Below are positions 55,701 through 63,464 of a stretch of DNA of 64,000 nucleotides, one piece after another. Numbering within the stretch: the stretch's first letter is position 1; each line of letters opens with the position of its first letter. The position numbers and the translations under genes are program-made. The notes under the pieces were generated by a model. It saw only the letters and a list, made by a program, of their open reading frames with translations. It ran no database searches and was not told where the DNA came from. Source of the DNA: Giardia muris (Eukaryota; Fornicata; Diplomonadida; Hexamitidae); the NCBI GenBank assembly GCA_006247105.1, contig CM016925.1:1302001-1366000 (forward strand). The letters are read 5' to 3'.

Positions 55701-57405
55701 CCTTCTTCGTTATTTCCGAGCGTCGGATATTCTCCGTGCAACTGACCCTCAGAATTCAAGTGTGGACACCGTCAATACGTCCCTCGACAATCTGAAGCCC
55801 ATCTTTGAACGCCTTGTCGTTCTTCTGGATCCCCTTGCAGAGTTTTATGTTTCGACAGCAAACGCTGAGCGGCAGCATATGTGTATGACAGCTGTCTCCT
55901 GTCTATCCTTCGCTTGTGGTTACCACTTCGGGGCCTTGCCCAATAGGTTCATTTCTTCAACGAGTTATGAGATCTTCATGGGGACGATCATTGATATCAC
56001 GAAGCAGGCCTCGCACATCAACTTGCTACCGGCCATTGTCGTCGCATACGCCCTTTATGCCACACCACGCTGCCGAGATGCTGCCAAGCTTTGTTTGCAG
56101 GACAATGTCCTTCAGAATATCTGCTCGGTCTTCCTCCGACGTGTCCGTGCTCCAGAATATAAGCTTGGCTGTGTCGACGTTCTAATTATTCGATTCCTAA
56201 CCGACCTTGCGGCCTGTCGGAGTCCCGAGGTTAATGACTTCCTTCGTGGAAACCGACAAATCCAACATGTCATCTGCCAGATCTACCTCCGCTGGCTGGC
56301 AACGCTGCGCATGTTACATGTCGAGGAGCATTCGTTAGTCATTCTCGAGGGCCTTGAGTTTGTCCCCTCAAGCCGAAGCATTCCCCGTGGATATCTTTTT
56401 GATCTCTCAGCTGACCTCGTACAAGTTACAACAAAGGTTAGTCGGCCCAATTCACCTGGGAATATTGTTGAGGCGATCCGGACCGGGACGAGTAGAACGT
56501 CTATTAACCTCCATGGGAGGCCATGCAAGAACTTGACCTATCAGTACACGAATATTGTGGCGGCCCAGGATGAGTTATTACTCAATAGCTCTGTCGTCGC
56601 ATCAGGAGCCCCTGCAGAGAAGCCTTCTTTCAAGAAGGTACAATTCCTCACGGCTCACCGTTCAGAATCCCCTGGAACTGCCCCTGCAACCTCGAATAGC
56701 TTACAACTGAATTCTCGTGTCCGAAGGAAGGTTTGGTTCCAGCCGCTTCTTGAAGGTAACCCTCCGGAGCCTAGCCAAGTGGAGTTACCTCCGGAGGCTT
56801 TGGGGCTTCTCGAGCTCGACATCAATGTGCTTATCTTGGCCTTTTTCAGGGCCTTATATACGGACCTTGCGAATATGAATTGCGCCATTGTGCGTCGGAA
56901 ACATGCGCCTAAATCCCTTTTAAAGGCGCAATTAGAGCAGGCCTCAGCACGGGTTAGTCGGGCGACGTCTCTTCAGGCGACTCGGGTCATGGATGAGCTT
57001 CCCCCTTGTACAACCAATGACTCCTTGGTGGTGGAGGAGGAACTTGGCATCCCACCAAGCCTACGCCTGGATATACCTCAACATCCGGCGATCTCCATAG
57101 GCTCGAACATATCCTTACTCCACCTTCAAACGGATCGACCGGAGGTCGTTCTCGACCTTGCTGCAGATGATATTCTGGCGATCATTGCCATGATTGGCTG
57201 GAATTTGAAGAACACGCTTAAGCTCTTCTCAAACTGCTCGGAAATAGAGTTTACTCCCGCCGATCGGCGTTTCATCGACGATGCTGAGCAACGGCTTCGC
57301 ACCCGGTTGCTGGAACTTCGGCAATACGGGCTCTCGATCCGAAAAGAAGACCACGACATGGAACTTCAGAACGAAGCCGATTACTACACACGGATGCTTA
57401 AGTAG
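52789..57405 (+). CDS. Very large unknown protein (1,538 residues)
   Basis: A single frame of 4.6 kb starting in the context GAGCAAAAATGG. Mostly helical, probably an alpha-solenoid: for example FLKNLYVVTSPYKTRLRHLQ, VLYIRHAVVIMTNLISNVAG, and LVGPCLELVFHILTFPQGL. A basic, disordered stretch lies near 620-720 and a helical, charged segment near 725-800 (NKQRLNEGRRIEAEFQKQIE). The last 80 residues again are helical. No motif of a known family is visible. It follows the Spartan-like gene by 13 bp. The stop overlaps a convergent small gene by 8 bp. Confidence 0.8.
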   Translation: METIRQFFADPQLYMDSERQCRALEMAIAARHPEPLYYIECRPLAELFDVIKTNLMRRFSSIPLSSYALDAVKEDQTAMKIYEANPVMAGMFPCFDCYITDVQDALEDEFGHLPKEEVGALPETGIKMERTPEELRLDLCVLIDPLCRFLTTLLSKGIYLTTATDEFRDVHAVEVLMKSLSELFLITLPKLLFNFSNSVENPEEYTFNNENVSLMTKTIVETVAALIGLINQHETHVGNFLLEATDDDMVKYPLEQLIASQTDYSRVHRLSSIDHLFFSLGKYIIPALGNTLRSCMNFLKNLYVVTSPYKTRLRHLQAGLGAASLSILFFLHEVLVLTYPISDLTDVQGSIPSIPADDTVGTVRNLSFRSSNKRRTKGAQSFNKPCQTEGEGGELRREMHRALIEAFLDNHIMELLVSFLQAQETTRPFFLALSALQMLPTRQLALVQGASTSLAKIVVDKFMHYFVLQKHDFSFRNLQRREIDTQLALMSFVAEVSESKSVFISAICETVPVPSNNPDETKSTSKDDAPIVKTFTFIRDYVIELISRYGRHEFHPVRYSLRYLNGPAQLEYLREAHLDIAVEGTVFRGIGRRNIPRDMEVTSKTLEKHNLQTSKDLPEDQSLPFGMTARNVPDALGSSQVPGTLSLDTRRLGISATPPIKRTQSEVLKYLQKNYQCIPMTSTALAPSQDTIARPLKSGSRSRNFRMNVPEGATANFLALNKQRLNEGRRIEAEFQKQIEEAHAADAVEDFYIIHSKDIPKHMRALHMSEALEARAKRDKRLYNACQAKIYTNMRKSISVVVKNGTYEDENPDRCEELKNHANPLGSLSKIMGTQGASNLHLVRETLTQIDPFHEVLYIRHAVVIMTNLISNVAGMPDNKARSVLATITPDFLRGAVHLVATRNPTLVGPCLELVFHILTFPQGLSEYLKVDDDGKEKDYLQNVWDIAASAGFIETLQGLILDGNIDAMQFLLRYFRASDILRATDPQNSSVDTVNTSLDNLKPIFERLVVLLDPLAEFYVSTANAERQHMCMTAVSCLSFACGYHFGALPNRFISSTSYEIFMGTIIDITKQASHINLLPAIVVAYALYATPRCRDAAKLCLQDNVLQNICSVFLRRVRAPEYKLGCVDVLIIRFLTDLAACRSPEVNDFLRGNRQIQHVICQIYLRWLATLRMLHVEEHSLVILEGLEFVPSSRSIPRGYLFDLSADLVQVTTKVSRPNSPGNIVEAIRTGTSRTSINLHGRPCKNLTYQYTNIVAAQDELLLNSSVVASGAPAEKPSFKKVQFLTAHRSESPGTAPATSNSLQLNSRVRRKVWFQPLLEGNPPEPSQVELPPEALGLLELDINVLILAFFRALYTDLANMNCAIVRRKHAPKSLLKAQLEQASARVSRATSLQATRVMDELPPCTTNDSLVVEEELGIPPSLRLDIPQHPAISIGSNISLLHLQTDRPEVVLDLAADDILAIIAMIGWNLKNTLKLFSNCSEIEFTPADRRFIDDAEQRLRTRLLELRQYGLSIRKEDHDMELQNEADYYTRMLK

Positions 57406-57652
57406 AGGCCTCCTTCCGACCCTTTTCAAGGGCGGGGTTGACTGAACGATATTGACGCTCGAAGAAGAACCACGAGATGAGGAACCCGATTCCCATGACG
57501 ACAAAAGGCCAACCTAGGCGTGGGAACTGATATGTCACCCAGCCGCCTACAGCAATGACAATGACGATGAGGATATAGACGGTGACAATGGTGCATGGGC
57601 CTGCACCGTCCGAGATGCAAGGACAGAGGTCCTCCGTCTCACGTTCGGACAT
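57398..57652 (-). CDS. Small two-TM membrane protein
   Basis: 84 residues from ATG 57652; the longest frame runs antisense through the eL37 gene and is not credible upstream of this ATG. Residues about 1-20 are polar with a cluster of three cysteines ([12 protein letters not shown]), followed by two hydrophobic helices ([37 protein letters not shown]) and a basic tail. No family recognised. The upstream sequence is AT-rich (GAATTTGATTCG), and the 48-bp gap to eL37 would contain both promoters. Its end overlaps the 1,538-residue gene by 8 bp. Confidence 0.65.
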   Translation of the reverse strand: MSERETEDLCPCISDGAGPCTIVTVYILIVIVIAVGGWVTYQFPRLGWPFVVMGIGFLISWFFFERQYRSVNPALEKGRKEAST

Positions 57653-57700
57653 CGAATCAAATTCAAATCTGCCCTCTTTTTCAAGGCCTTTGACGATCGG

Positions 57701-57934
57701 ATGACCAAGGGTACCGCCTCCATGGGTAAGCGCCACACGCGCATTCATACTTCGTGCAAGAGGTGTGGGAAGCACTCTTTCCACATCCAGAAGTCCGAGT
57801 GTTCCTCCTGCGGCTACCCTTCGCCGAAGATGCGCCGCTATAACTGGAGCAAGAAGGCCATGCGCAGGAGAACGCAGGGTACTGGGCGCATGAAGCACCT
57901 GCGGACCTTCTTCAAGCGCTCTTCGGCCAAGTAA
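57701..57934 (+). CDS. RPL37: Ribosomal protein eL37
   Basis: 77 residues. It opens [23 protein letters not shown], almost the family consensus. The zinc site is C19, C22, C34 and C37 (CKRCG, ECSSCG). RYNWSKKA and GTGRMKHL follow. The protein is a component of the large ribosomal subunit, placed near 5.8S rRNA. It is about 15 residues shorter at the C-terminus than yeast or human eL37. The stop codon touches the ATG of the next gene without any space. Confidence 0.96.
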   Translation: MTKGTASMGKRHTRIHTSCKRCGKHSFHIQKSECSSCGYPSPKMRRYNWSKKAMRRRTQGTGRMKHLRTFFKRSSAK

Positions 57935-57936
57935 AT
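57930..57936 (+). promoter_or_regulatory. Poly(A) signal AGTAAAT fused to stop and next start
   Basis: AGTAAAT matches AGTRAAY and covers the TAA stop of eL37 (57932-57934) as well as the first two bases of the ATG of the kinase gene (57935-57937). One short stretch thus serves as stop, start and probable processing signal. Confidence 0.6.
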
Positions 57937-58837
57937 GCCGGGTGGTTTCACTATCGTTGGAGAGTTAGGGGCGGGTGCCACCGGGGTTGTCATGTATGCC
58001 GTTGATGAGAGTGGGCGTCCTCTCGCGGTTAAAGGTCTTGACGCGCGCCTAACTTTGGAGGAGGTTCGATGTCTTCCAGAGGTACATATCTTGACACATC
58101 TTCCACGTCATCCAAATATAGTACGCTTGCTTCGGATCATGCACGTCAAGAGCCAGTACTGCCTCCTCTACGAGTATGGAGGGCGTCATAATCTCCTTCA
58201 GGTATTACGACTTCGAGGACCATTACGAGAAGAGATGCTTCGGAACGTCGCCTTCCACATCCTACAGGCCCTGCAGCACATCCATGCCAACGGCGTCATA
58301 CATCGAGATCTTAAGCCCGAGAACATCCTCGTGGATAACGTAGACGATGAGCTTGGAGACATGCTAAACGTACGCCTTTGTGACTTCGGACTAGCCACCA
58401 TAACTGAAGGGTCTCATACCTTGGGGGTAATGACAAGCTGGTATCGCGCACCCGAGATCCTCATCGGGTATACGAGGTACAACACAGCAGTTGACATGTG
58501 GGCGTTCGGCTGCTGTCTAGCTGAGATGGTATCCGGTTCTCCGCTCTTCCCGGGAAATAATGATTTGGAACAGATGTTCTTAATACTAACCCTTCTGAAC
58601 CTTCCTGAAAAGAACCTATGTACTGGTCCTATGCGCGAGTTACATAGCTACCTTAATGAGCATATGGACTTGTCTACCGTGCAACCCTATTCGTTCGATC
58701 GAGCGAAACATAATTGCATCACCCATCTTGGTTGTAGTGAAGCACTCGCTGACCTACTGGCACGCCTATTAGCATTCAACCCTGATTCGCGCCTCACAGC
58801 ACAAGCAGCACTAGGGCATCGCTTCTTTTGTAATTGA
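57935..58837 (+). CDS. CMGC-family protein kinase (RCK/CDK/MAPK-like)
   Basis: 300 residues, a bare kinase domain with all key residues: glycine loop GAGATG (12-17), VAIK lysine K33, HRDLKPEN (123-130), DFG (150-152) and TSWYRAPEIL (167-176). The WYRAPE motif and the following DMWAFGCCLAEMVSGSPLFPG are typical of the CMGC group; the fine class (RCK/MAK, CDK or MAPK) is not clear. There is no TxY in the activation loop, which speaks against a MAP kinase, and no PSTAIRE-like helix (LEEVRCLPEV instead), which speaks against a typical CDK. It begins directly after the eL37 stop. Confidence 0.88.
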   Translation: MPGGFTIVGELGAGATGVVMYAVDESGRPLAVKGLDARLTLEEVRCLPEVHILTHLPRHPNIVRLLRIMHVKSQYCLLYEYGGRHNLLQVLRLRGPLREEMLRNVAFHILQALQHIHANGVIHRDLKPENILVDNVDDELGDMLNVRLCDFGLATITEGSHTLGVMTSWYRAPEILIGYTRYNTAVDMWAFGCCLAEMVSGSPLFPGNNDLEQMFLILTLLNLPEKNLCTGPMRELHSYLNEHMDLSTVQPYSFDRAKHNCITHLGCSEALADLLARLLAFNPDSRLTAQAALGHRFFCN

Positions 58838-59246
58838 GTCCCTATTCATATAAAGTCACCATTTAGGCTTGAATTGATGGAAGACCTTATCACCTCTTCC
58901 TATAAGAGTACCTATTGACTACCCAGACGATATCTGAAGGTATCCTCCCTCCTCTTCAGGGGGAAACGTCTCCAAAGTTCTTATTGAAAAATATTCTTCA
59001 CTTACTAGCGGTCCTAGCAACATGCGCTTCCTTTCCGCGGCGTCTAACCATCTAACGTGGTTTCTTTCTCATTGAACACGTCAGGACATTAATAGAAACG
59101 ATTATATATGAGCCTCGTCCATATAAACCATTCTTCTCATCAGCGTTCTTATCAAACAGCGTAGACAGCGAGGAAGGTAACGACATAGCTTCCCTACCTC
59201 TCCTAGTGGCCAGCCTCTAACCTTGAGCTTGTCTTAAAAACCTTCG
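58838..59246. other. Intergenic, 409 bp, longest gap in the window
   Basis: No convincing open frame on either strand. The region is T/C-rich with scattered AT tracts (ATTATATATGAG near 59100) and a TTAAAAA stretch just before the Sua5 start that may be its promoter element. Short inverted repeats occur (CTCTT/AAGAG at about 58894-58908). I see no tRNA B box and no complete snoRNA; a C-box-like TGATGG and a CTGA about 60 bases later lack a closing stem. Confidence 0.5.
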
Positions 59247-60467
59247 ATGCCTATCCTTCCACCTACGACCGAGAACATCATACGCGCCTCAGAAGCCATA
59301 AAAAGCGGAGACCTCGTCGCCCTACCCACGGAGACCGTCTATGGGCTCGGCGCCAATGCATTTGATGGTGCCGCATGCGCGAAGATCTTCGCCCTCAAGG
59401 GCCGTCCTCCAACAGATCCCCTCATCGTGCACGTCCATACGCGCAAAGACGTCTACTCTGTCGCGGATGTCGGGACTGGAAGGCTTCATCAAGCCGTCGA
59501 TGCCCTCATAAATGCCTTTTGGCCAGGGCCTTTGACCCTCGTCCTTCCAGCAAGTAAGGACGTGCCGGAGGTCGTCACGGCTGGACGGGGGACCGTTGGG
59601 GTGCGAATGCCAAGGCATCCGGTGGCCTCAAGCCTCATCGCAGAGACGGGCACACCAATAGCTGCACCCTCCGCAAATCGCTTTGGTAGTATCTCTCCAA
59701 CAACCGCGGAGAGTGTGGCCCTTGAGTTTGAGGGTTCTGACTTACTCATTCTTGATGGTGGCTGTTGTAGTATCGGCTTAGAGTCCACGATAGTTCAGCT
59801 GTCTCCAATGTCTGGGACGATCCTACGATACGGCCGGATATCAAGCGAGGAGATATCGGCGGTTCTCACGACGAGTGGTTTGATAGGTTATACTCTCACG
59901 GCTTTGAAGGTCTCAGCGTCTCCCGCAGCGAAAGATACTGAGGTGACGTGCCCGGGACAATTTCTGAGACATTATTCTCCAGATCGACCAACTTATCTTC
60001 TTTGTCGGGTCATTCCGGACCTTCCTGGCGCTACTCAGGTTTTAACGAGCGAGTTCAACGAAACTGCAGTTACGGTTGTCGACTGCAATACGGACAATGT
60101 GGAATTCACCCAACAGGAGTATCTAGAGCTTCTTCGGGGAGCAGGTTTTCGTGAGAACATATTTGTCGACTTTTTGCAAGCCTATAAGACCGTCGATGAG
60201 GAAGAGGTCTTCTGGAGTTATGGAGATGGCTCGAAGATAGAGAAGAAGACCAGCTCAAAGGGGACTACAGAAGTATCTACCTACACGTCTCAGAACGTGG
60301 CCCAAGGCCTTTACCAGACGTTACGCACTGCTGACGCGACCTCGGGGATGATAGTAGTCATCCCTCCTAAAATGGGGTTTGAAGCCTCTGCGGTTAGAGG
60401 ATTGGATGCTGCGATCCTGGACCGATGCTTCCGTGCTGCGTCCGGAAAGATAATCCTTCTTCCCTAG
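59247..60467 (+). CDS. SUA5: Threonylcarbamoyl-AMP synthase, Sua5
   Basis: 406 residues. The YrdC domain (about 8-200) begins with SEAIKSGDLVALPTETVYGLGANA (15-38), with the KGRP (51-54) block and APSANRFGSISPT, both part of the ATP/threonine/bicarbonate site. The C-terminal Sua5 domain (about 235-405) includes the linker CPGQFLRHYSPDRPTYLL, which closes the active site. The enzyme makes threonylcarbamoyl-AMP for the t6A37 modification of ANN-decoding tRNAs. Length and order are as in yeast and archaeal Sua5, longer than bacterial YrdC/TsaC. Its TAG stop is part of a CTAG shared with the convergent gene. Confidence 0.94.
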   Translation: MPILPPTTENIIRASEAIKSGDLVALPTETVYGLGANAFDGAACAKIFALKGRPPTDPLIVHVHTRKDVYSVADVGTGRLHQAVDALINAFWPGPLTLVLPASKDVPEVVTAGRGTVGVRMPRHPVASSLIAETGTPIAAPSANRFGSISPTTAESVALEFEGSDLLILDGGCCSIGLESTIVQLSPMSGTILRYGRISSEEISAVLTTSGLIGYTLTALKVSASPAAKDTEVTCPGQFLRHYSPDRPTYLLCRVIPDLPGATQVLTSEFNETAVTVVDCNTDNVEFTQQEYLELLRGAGFRENIFVDFLQAYKTVDEEEVFWSYGDGSKIEKKTSSKGTTEVSTYTSQNVAQGLYQTLRTADATSGMIVVIPPKMGFEASAVRGLDAAILDRCFRAASGKIILLP

Positions 60468-63418
60468 GTTAAGATAAGGTCTGCGAAAAGAAATGAGGTC
60501 CGAGGAGGTTCAGCTGTGGTTAATGTATCCTGGGCGAAGGGAATGGAGACTTCGTCGGTTTGTTGGTTTTCCGCACCGAAGATGGTGTCGAAGATGGGTG
60601 CGATGACCGTGTTCCGAAGGAACTCGTCGATGAAGCACTCGACGGGCAAGAAGTTGACTAATAAGCGTGCGGTCATGGGGTCGTCTCCGATCGAGGCAGT
60701 CAGTAACTCGATTGGAAGCATATTCTGGTCCTCATTAGCGTTGATAACGATGTATCGGACCAGAAGCAACCCACTGAGAAGACCAGCGGGTATGGTTGGA
60801 TAGCATTCAAAGCAGGGAGTGAAAGGAAAAGTGTCTGCGAAGATGGAAGTTGGTATGCTTGCCTCGAAGCGTAGGACAGAAAGTGTGATGACTGGACTCA
60901 AACTCTTACAATAGAAGGCATGCATCTGTCCGAAACAGTTTTCTTGTTGACGAACACTTCGAACATCTGAGGCCGATAAATAACGTGGGAATGCAAGGCA
61001 ATGAGGAATGCTAAAGCCACAATAAAGGGAGGGTTCGTCGGCAAAAAGGACGCCAGGAAGGGGCAACACGGTAAGAGAATGATAAAGTTCGAGATGAAAG
61101 ACTTCATCAATGGCAAGGATTTCAATGAAGATTTTCCAGAAGCGTTTGACTCCTCGAAGTAAGGTAAGGAATGCCGCCGCCACAAGTGTATGTAAGTCGG
61201 CGGCAAGGATAAAGTCTATTGCAGAAGCTCGGACAGCTGCCGAGTTCAGTAAAGGGTCACTTGGAATGCGTGTGATACTTCTACGTTGGAACTTGTGCTT
61301 ACAGGTGGTGTGTGTACGGAATGAATTAGAAGATAACAAAATCTGGGCAATACAATTGGAACAGCCCTTAAAGATATCACCCGCATATACATCCTGAACA
61401 TAGTCTTCATATAGTACGAGAGATAATAGGATCAACGCTTGTTGGGTCGCCGCATAAGCATCGTACAGATGTACCCCGTGTAGACATGCATTCCCTTTTT
61501 CAGAAACCTCATCGATGAAGATATCAGCGGGGACGACGACGGTCATGATACGAGAGATACACCCCTTCAAGATGAAGGCGTCATTGAAGCAGCTAATTGC
61601 CGTCTCTCGATCGTTAACAAGAGTCAGGATACGAACACCACAGTTAAGGATTGAAAGAATAAGAGCTTCGAAGAGGATCCCCGAGTTACGAGTCAAGTAA
61701 TGTGTCAGATCCGTAACCTTAACGTAATTGGAGACGCTTTGTTCTACGATTAAAGGGTCATCAATGGTTTGGCTAATGAAGAGCACTCCAAAACGAAGCA
61801 TCATTGAGCAGAGGAAGGTTGTAAGAACTGCAAGGTCTCTTGCCAATGCTCGCTCAGCCACAGCATACTTGTCGCTTTCCAGGCCAAGAATGATCGCTTG
61901 TAAGGCTGGTAATATCCGATATAAATAATTCCCAGAAAGAGAGGCATATGAAAGACAGAGACAGAAGGTGGCAATATGAAGCTCCGAGGCTTTGATCCGA
62001 AAGACGGCTACCGCGGCAGAATGTGACTCGTTTTGGCGCCCAGCATCTCCTATGGACATACATCTTGACAAACAATTCCGTAACATCTCCAATACGTTCC
62101 CAGGCTCGACCCCACGCTTCGTTATGTCATGAATCAAGCCCTTCACCTGCGGTAACAGTCGGCATATATACTCCTTCGTATACATTGTGTAGGTGCTATA
62201 AAACTCAATAACGTTCGAAATGGCTCGTAACGCTAGCCCGCAGAGCTCGAGGAAGGGTGGGGTAATGGTCTCATACGTTTTGTTTGCATACTTCAGGGAC
62301 GATTGTATTGGAAGCTTCTCCGGTTGCGACCCCTTTATTATACAATGCTTCTTTTTGACGTAAAGGCCATGTGCGGGGTCCTCATAATAGATCGAACAAG
62401 GCCAGACAGAATCTATGTATCTATGGCCATTCTCCTCGGACGTGGCCTTACGATTCCCAAGCCTCGTCTCTAATGCCTTCCTAATGATTTGCTGATTGAA
62501 GGCCTCACGGCGTTGCTCAACAAGCGCATATTGTTTCTTCAACTCCTTTTGCTGTTGTTCTGTCTTCTGGAAGATCTTTTGCGTCCGTCGTTCAAAGGCT
62601 GCTGGTACACGTGAAAGAGTATTTCGTGCCGCTTGTTGAATCGCATCCAGGACATGTTCGCGCCGACGCATCGCTTTGTTCTGCCGTTCGACACTACTTT
62701 GAAGAAGACTTAAGTTATCAAGTTCCATTTGACGTTGTACTTCTTCGACACGAGCGGGGACATCAAGAAACGATTTTCGTGCCTTCAGTGTTCGCGTCTC
62801 TTGAAAACGACGGCGACGCTCTGCCACGCTATCATCCTTTCCATCTAGTTTCGCTTTGAGCTGAGCAGTAGCTTCGGAGTCAGTATTCTTCTTTGGGCTA
62901 AAGGGAGTATGGTGCAAGGTTCCAGGGGATCGAGGATAGGTGGTCTTCGCTGGCTCAAACGTGATCTCCAAGTAATCGAATGCACCCTGAAAGCTTTCCT
63001 GGAGTCTTTCAGTGCTTTCCGACCCAGTTGGAGGTAATGATAACACTGTCTCAGAAGAGGGATCGCTCTTATCCCCCCCACCATCAGACCAGTTATGGAA
63101 TGAGGATCCTTGACCATAATCGGTTAATCCTGGAGGATGAGAAAGTGTAGTATCTTGAAGGGCATAGGAGGGTAGGTCCGGAAGGAAAGGGCCTGGTAGT
63201 AACAACGTAGGGACTATGATATATGGTCGCGCCAATGGCGCTCTAATTTGAAGTAGACTTAATGCATCACTTAGAAGAGTCCAAGCATCTTGCCAGAAAG
63301 GACCATAGCGGTCGTTCATGCAGATCCCTTCCTGCTCCGTGGCGGCCTGGAGCTCTGCAAGGGCGCCACGTAGTGCGTCTAGGACCCCCTCGAAGTGAAT
63401 CTCAGGGGTGTTGCTCAT
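60464..63418 (-). CDS. Unknown protein with central coiled coil
   Basis: 984 residues from ATG 63418. The frame stays open upstream to 63973, but that part is antisense to the gene starting at 63465 and begins with a non-ATG codon. The N-terminal 140 residues look disordered. A charged coiled coil lies at about 175-315 (KKNTDSEATAQLKAKLDGKD, then MRRREHVLDAIQQAARNTL). The rest is helical and globular, with cysteine-rich stretches. No family recognised. It shares its stop with Sua5 (CTAG at 60464-60467) and is divergent from the right-edge gene over 46 bp. Confidence 0.75.
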   Translation of the reverse strand: MSNTPEIHFEGVLDALRGALAELQAATEQEGICMNDRYGPFWQDAWTLLSDALSLLQIRAPLARPYIIVPTLLLPGPFLPDLPSYALQDTTLSHPPGLTDYGQGSSFHNWSDGGGDKSDPSSETVLSLPPTGSESTERLQESFQGAFDYLEITFEPAKTTYPRSPGTLHHTPFSPKKNTDSEATAQLKAKLDGKDDSVAERRRRFQETRTLKARKSFLDVPARVEEVQRQMELDNLSLLQSSVERQNKAMRRREHVLDAIQQAARNTLSRVPAAFERRTQKIFQKTEQQQKELKKQYALVEQRREAFNQQIIRKALETRLGNRKATSEENGHRYIDSVWPCSIYYEDPAHGLYVKKKHCIIKGSQPEKLPIQSSLKYANKTYETITPPFLELCGLALRAISNVIEFYSTYTMYTKEYICRLLPQVKGLIHDITKRGVEPGNVLEMLRNCLSRCMSIGDAGRQNESHSAAVAVFRIKASELHIATFCLCLSYASLSGNYLYRILPALQAIILGLESDKYAVAERALARDLAVLTTFLCSMMLRFGVLFISQTIDDPLIVEQSVSNYVKVTDLTHYLTRNSGILFEALILSILNCGVRILTLVNDRETAISCFNDAFILKGCISRIMTVVVPADIFIDEVSEKGNACLHGVHLYDAYAATQQALILLSLVLYEDYVQDVYAGDIFKGCSNCIAQILLSSNSFRTHTTCKHKFQRRSITRIPSDPLLNSAAVRASAIDFILAADLHTLVAAAFLTLLRGVKRFWKIFIEILAIDEVFHLELYHSLTVLPLPGVLFADEPSLYCGFSIPHCLAFPRYLSASDVRSVRQQENCFGQMHAFYCKSLSPVITLSVLRFEASIPTSIFADTFPFTPCFECYPTIPAGLLSGLLLVRYIVINANEDQNMLPIELLTASIGDDPMTARLLVNFLPVECFIDEFLRNTVIAPIFDTIFGAENQQTDEVSIPFAQDTLTTAEPPRTSFLFADLILT

Positions 63419-63464
63419 GGCCAAAAAATTACGTAGCGTATTGCGGTCTCGCCTAATTAAAACT

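Noticed and set aside
57653..57898. Upstream part of the frame of the two-TM protein
   Set aside because: It runs antisense through ribosomal protein eL37, which is certain.
58873..58937. Possible box C/D snoRNA (TGATGG and CTGA about 60 bases apart)
   Set aside because: The C box is imperfect, there is no closing stem and no known guide sequence.
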